64,000 bases of DNA, from assembly GCA_002373855.1 (NCBI GenBank), contig DFKO01000022.1:6509-70508 (forward strand), given 5' to 3'. The position numbers and the translations under genes are program-made. Below the pieces are notes generated by a model. It was not told where the DNA came from, ran no database searches, and saw only the letters and a program-made list of their open reading frames with translations. The stretch is from Lachnospiraceae bacterium UBA3643. Lineage in GTDB: Bacteria > Bacillota > Clostridia > Lachnospirales > Lachnospiraceae. This document shows positions 60,645 through 64,000 of the stretch, in pieces. The first letter of the stretch is position 1; each line of letters begins with the position of its first letter.

Positions 60645-61760
60645 ATGGAACCCAAACTTATAGCAAAAGACGGAATGGTAAATCGGGGTAACTGGGGCAG
60701 AATAAAAAAGGTGATGGACAAGGCATCAAACGGAGAGCCTGTAAATATAGCTTTTCTCGGAGGCTCCATTACCCAGGGATGCAATGCATCCGTACATGAA
60801 AAATGCTACGCGTACCTGACATATAAATGGTTTGAGGAGAAATATCCAAAGAGCAAAGTGACATATATAAATGTAGGTATCGGCGGAACCACCAGCCAGT
60901 TTGGCGTAGCCAGAGTGGACAGAGATGTATTTTCAAAAAAGCCCGATATGGTCTTTATAGAATTTACCGTAAATGATGAAAATACCGATTTTTTCAAAGA
61001 GACGTATGAGGGACTCATCAGACATGTGTATTATCATGAGTCAAAACCCGCCATCATGCTGATCCATAATATAAAATACGATGACGGTGCCAGTGCGTTT
61101 TCAAAGCATATAGAGATAGGCAGATATTATGAGCTGCCCTGCTGCAGTATCATAAAAACTATGTACGAGATGGTAAAGCGCGGGGATGTAAAAGCTCTTG
61201 ATGTGACAACGGATTATCTCCATCCCAATGACAGAGGTCACAGGATACTGGCCGATGTCATCACGTATTATCTGAATGAGATCGATAATGACAGGGTGAT
61301 AGAGGAATACTCCTTTGAGGAAGTAAAGGAACCTCTCACGAAAAATGAATACGAAATATCAGAGAGATATCAGTGTAAAGACATCGATGCCGTATCTGAC
61401 GGCTTTACAAAAGATGAGAGGGAAAAGGAATACTTCACCGATAATTTTAAGGGAGGATGGACTGCTAAAGAAAAGAATGCTTCCATAACCTTTAAGATAA
61501 AGGGAACGGGTGTGGCAGTCCAGTATAAGCAGACGCCAAATAAACCTGCACCGGTTGCAAAGGCAGTGATTGACGGTGACGAAAAATCATCTGTCACACT
61601 TGATGCCAATTTTAATGAGGACTGGGGAGATAATCTGCGTATAGACAATATCCTCGTCCATGGAGAAAATAAAGAACATGAACTGAAGATTACGATCACA
61701 GAGGCACACGATGATGACAGATCGGAGTTTTATCTGCTGTCCGTAATAGGTTCAAGATAA
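60645..61760 (+). CDS. Cytoplasmic SGNH-hydrolase, probable CE17-like mannan-oligosaccharide acetylesterase
   Basis: A 371-residue protein without a signal peptide. The SGNH blocks are Ser41 in GGSIT, Gly78-81 in GIGGTT, Asn110 in FTVNDEN, and Asp190/His193 in DYLHPND. A C-terminal beta-sandwich (about 255-371) resembles the CBM35-like domain of CE17 acetylesterases. In Roseburia intestinalis, CE2 and CE17 enzymes remove acetyl groups from imported mannan oligosaccharides. Location between the transporters and manA makes the same role likely here, but substrate specificity is inferred. AGGAGG lies 6 bases before the start. Confidence 0.65.
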   Translation: MEPKLIAKDGMVNRGNWGRIKKVMDKASNGEPVNIAFLGGSITQGCNASVHEKCYAYLTYKWFEEKYPKSKVTYINVGIGGTTSQFGVARVDRDVFSKKPDMVFIEFTVNDENTDFFKETYEGLIRHVYYHESKPAIMLIHNIKYDDGASAFSKHIEIGRYYELPCCSIIKTMYEMVKRGDVKALDVTTDYLHPNDRGHRILADVITYYLNEIDNDRVIEEYSFEEVKEPLTKNEYEISERYQCKDIDAVSDGFTKDEREKEYFTDNFKGGWTAKEKNASITFKIKGTGVAVQYKQTPNKPAPVAKAVIDGDEKSSVTLDANFNEDWGDNLRIDNILVHGENKEHELKITITEAHDDDRSEFYLLSVIGSR

Positions 61761-61774
61761 AGGAAACATAATAC

Positions 61775-62656
61775 GTGAAAAGTAAGATTTTGTTTTTAAA
61801 GCCTATAATAAAAGAAAAAATCTGGGGAAGTGAATCATGGGGAGTATCCGCATATCGTGATGCCGACTGTATCATAGACGGAGGAGAATATGACGGCAGG
61901 ACACTGTCCGATTTATGGAAAAAAGTACCGGAGCTCTTTGGACATGCAGATTATCCGGAGTTTCCTCTGCTCACAAAGATAATAGATGCAAAGGATGATC
62001 TCTCTATCCAGGTACATCCGGACAATGATTATGCACAGAAGTATGAAAATTCCCTGGGCAAGAAAGAGTGCTGGTATATCCTTGAGTGCCCTGACAAAGC
62101 ATCACTCATCATCGGCAATAATGCAAAAGATCATGAAGAACTGGAGGATATGATAAATAACGGCAGATGGAGTGAACTCTGCAATGAAGTACCTGTGAGA
62201 AAAGGGGATTTCATTCAGATCGACCCCGGTACGCTTCATTCCATTAAAGGCGGATTTGTCATACTTGAATCCCAGCAGTCCAGTGATATCACATACAGGG
62301 TATATGATTTTGACAGAGTGACAGACGGCAAAAAGAGAGAACTGCATTTAAAGCAGAGCCTCGATGTAATAAAAACTCCGGGAAAGTACAGGGAATGTGA
62401 TATAATTCATACGACAGACGTTCATGATGAAAAGCAGCTCCTTGAATCAAATGACTGCTATAAAGTCTGGAAGATGCATATTACAAAAGAAGCAGACCTG
62501 TCACATGATGAGCCTTTCCTCATATGCACAGTAGCAGAGGGAGAGGGCACGGCAGACGGTAAAAATGTGAAAAAGGGAGACAGCTTCATCATACCCTGCG
62601 GGATAAAAGATGTCCCCGTAACAGGCAATATGCTGCTCATAATGTCTGCGTTATAA
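61775..62656 (+). CDS. manA: Mannose-6-phosphate isomerase, class I
   Basis: Converts mannose-6-phosphate to fructose-6-phosphate in the cytoplasm. The 293-residue zinc enzyme has the metal-binding motifs QVHPDN, KKECWY and GTLHSI, plus a Lys/Arg-containing YRVYDFDR segment. The start is GTG at 61775 with AAAGGA upstream. In this operon it completes the mannan route by using mannose-1-phosphate after a phosphomannomutase, which is encoded elsewhere. Confidence 0.92.
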   Translation: MKSKILFLKPIIKEKIWGSESWGVSAYRDADCIIDGGEYDGRTLSDLWKKVPELFGHADYPEFPLLTKIIDAKDDLSIQVHPDNDYAQKYENSLGKKECWYILECPDKASLIIGNNAKDHEELEDMINNGRWSELCNEVPVRKGDFIQIDPGTLHSIKGGFVILESQQSSDITYRVYDFDRVTDGKKRELHLKQSLDVIKTPGKYRECDIIHTTDVHDEKQLLESNDCYKVWKMHITKEADLSHDEPFLICTVAEGEGTADGKNVKKGDSFIIPCGIKDVPVTGNMLLIMSAL

Positions 62657-62684
62657 TCTGTAAAAAGTAAGAGGGAGAAAACAA

Positions 62685-63323
62685 ATGACATTCGATGATC
62701 TTGAACCGGGAAATCAAATATCGCTGACTATCTCAAATGAGAGAGGCAAGATGCAGATTTTTACAAAAATAGAGACCATAGTGGACAATTCGCTGGTGGT
62801 CGAGCCCCTTATGGTAGATGGTGTTGTGGTAAATTTGCAGGGTCATTACGAAGTAGAGATGCTGGTCATCCGTCAGGACGGAGAGGTCCCCATATACTGG
62901 CAGAAGGTCAGGATCGATAACAAGATGTATCATGAAAAAGAGTGCAATGTCATCACATCAAAGCTGCCGGGAGTAAGGTTAAACAGGCGGAGCTGTTTCA
63001 GGGTAGGTATCGCAGCCCAGGTCAAGGTAAACGGTATCGGCTCCGAACCTATGAACCTCAATCTGAAGGACCTGTCAGCAAACGGTTTCTCACTGGCTGT
63101 ACCAAAGGACCTGGAGATAGAGTTTCATAAGAAACTGACCATAGAATATCTGGATCAGAGAAATCAGACATTTTTCGAGCTGGGTGGCAGACCAATCAGA
63201 AAAAACGAGATGAACGGCATGGCTATATACGGAGGAGTCCTCGATCGGAGGATGCCAAACCTTGAGGCATACCTGACTCAGAAACAGATGGAAAACAGAC
63301 CTAATTCAAGGAAGCAGATTTAG
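62685..63323 (+). CDS. PilZ-domain c-di-GMP receptor
   Basis: A 212-residue cytoplasmic protein. The N-terminal 95 residues resemble a YcgR-type flagellar brake domain. The PilZ domain has the RxxxR motif (Arg102-Arg106 in RRSCFR) and DxSxxG (Asp129, Ser131, Gly134 in DLSANG), both required for binding c-di-GMP. It may slow flagellar rotation or control exopolysaccharide or adhesion. It lies 28 bases after manA with GAGGGAG upstream. Whether it shares the mannan transcript is not clear. Confidence 0.85.
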   Translation: MTFDDLEPGNQISLTISNERGKMQIFTKIETIVDNSLVVEPLMVDGVVVNLQGHYEVEMLVIRQDGEVPIYWQKVRIDNKMYHEKECNVITSKLPGVRLNRRSCFRVGIAAQVKVNGIGSEPMNLNLKDLSANGFSLAVPKDLEIEFHKKLTIEYLDQRNQTFFELGGRPIRKNEMNGMAIYGGVLDRRMPNLEAYLTQKQMENRPNSRKQI

Positions 63324-63329
63324 TAATAT

Positions 63330-64000
63330 ATGAAAATACTTATAATTGGCGGAACATATTTTGCGGGCAGATCATTTACAAAGCTCCTGTTAAAAAGAGG
63401 AGATGAGATATTTCTCCTTAACAGGGGAAATGTCCCCATATCATCACCGGGGATAGTATCCGTAAAAAGTGACCGCAGGGATTATGATAATATAAAAACC
63501 CGTATAGGTGAACTTAAGGAAAATGGCGGCATACCTGATCATATGGATGCCGTCGTTGATTTTTGCGGGTACCAGAAAGGCGATATTGAGGGACTCATAT
63601 CCGTACTCTCATTATCGGGGATCTCTTTTGACAGATATATTTTTGTCAGCACATGCGACGTCCTCATGCATGGCACCGGGGAGGTATATGATGAGGACGG
63701 TCCCAAAGAGGACAGGCTCATCGAGGGCGATGTCGGGCTCTATGTAAAGGGCAAGGTAGCCCTTGAGGATGAGCTTGAATCAAACGGCTGCAGGTATACT
63801 ATACTGCGTCCGCCGTTTTTATACGGACCCTATAATTATGCTCCGAGAGAAAGCATATATTTCAAATGGATCCGGGAGATGGGAGAGATACTCTATCCCG
63901 TGGATGCAGACGGCAGATTCCAGATGGTCTATACAGATGATCTGTCCGAGATAATATACAGATGTATCGGAAATCCGGCTGCTGAAAATAAAGTATTTAA
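63330..64000 (+). CDS. NAD-dependent epimerase/dehydratase family protein (3' end outside the window)
   Basis: Starts at ATG 63330, 6 bases after the PilZ gene, and is open to the window end (223 residues seen). The N-terminal Rossmann motif MKILIIGGTYFAGR is GGTxFxG-type, as in extended short-chain dehydrogenases related to isoflavone reductase or UDP-glucose-4-epimerase. RPPFLYGPYNYAPRE and a YVKGK segment (catalytic YxxxK pattern) are visible. A substrate cannot be assigned from the partial sequence. Confidence 0.8.
   Translation, partial: MKILIIGGTYFAGRSFTKLLLKRGDEIFLLNRGNVPISSPGIVSVKSDRRDYDNIKTRIGELKENGGIPDHMDAVVDFCGYQKGDIEGLISVLSLSGISFDRYIFVSTCDVLMHGTGEVYDEDGPKEDRLIEGDVGLYVKGKVALEDELESNGCRYTILRPPFLYGPYNYAPRESIYFKWIREMGEILYPVDADGRFQMVYTDDLSEIIYRCIGNPAAENKVF

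Overview
The window reads as a chromosome segment of a gut or rumen Lachnospiraceae, most like Butyrivibrio, Pseudobutyrivibrio or Roseburia. The evidence is a moderately AT-rich base composition, strong AGGAGG-type ribosome sites, secreted proteins with Ser-Glu-Asn/Ser-Asp-Asn linkers, choline-binding-type wall repeats, a paired set of GH130 mannoside phosphorylases, and ABC sugar importers without their own ATPase. The genus assignment is inference; no rRNA or tRNA was seen. All genes but one are on the plus strand.

Region 1 (1-1300): a conserved small protein of unknown function, possibly under a SigD-type promoter, with a clear terminator. Region 2 (1.0-37.5 kb): a cell-surface locus. It holds two giant secreted repeat proteins (about 4050 and 2959 residues) that are paralogues with eight modules each, then a divergently transcribed membrane-embedded LuxR-type regulator. 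Next come a wall-bound transglutaminase-like protein (1806 residues) and a wall-bound papain-like cysteine protease carrying eight InlB-type repeats (about 1965 residues). All four secreted proteins start with a signal peptide followed by the same kind of (I/V)S(E/D/G)N-rich acidic linker. Two of the four genes have an upstream element with tandem CTACCC half-sites, an inverted repeat and a TATAAT box at the same 62-base spacing. One copy lies in the divergent region next to the LuxR gene, so this regulator probably controls both. A HipB/HipA-like pair sits between the last two surface genes.

Region 3 (37.5-39.8 kb): housekeeping genes for pyruvate formate-lyase activase, shikimate dehydrogenase and shikimate kinase, ending in a terminator.

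Region 4 (40.0-63.3 kb): a beta-mannan utilisation operon behind a strong promoter (TTGACA, 17 bases, TATACT). It encodes two GH130 phosphorylases, a GH26 mannanase lipoprotein, two YesL-type membrane proteins, and two full pairs of sugar-ABC permeases. It also encodes two solute-binding proteins (one unlipidated and fused to carbohydrate-binding-like domains) and a lipoprotein with three tandem binding-like modules. Between the permease pairs lie an NHL/TPR membrane protein, a Yip1-type membrane protein and a DUF5696 membrane protein. After a terminator come a second YesL-type protein, a cytoplasmic SGNH esterase and mannose-6-phosphate isomerase. The implied pathway is: surface mannanase cuts mannan, ABC importers take up the (acetylated) oligosaccharides, the SGNH enzyme deacetylates them, GH130 enzymes release mannose-1-phosphate, and ManA feeds mannose-6-phosphate into glycolysis. 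A phosphomannomutase, a mannobiose epimerase and the transporter ATPase are not in the window.

Region 5 (62.7-64.0 kb): a PilZ c-di-GMP receptor and an NAD-dependent epimerase/dehydratase cut off by the window end. The best candidates for an undescribed system are the LuxR-controlled surface locus and the double-transporter assembly around the DUF5696, NHL and Yip1 proteins.
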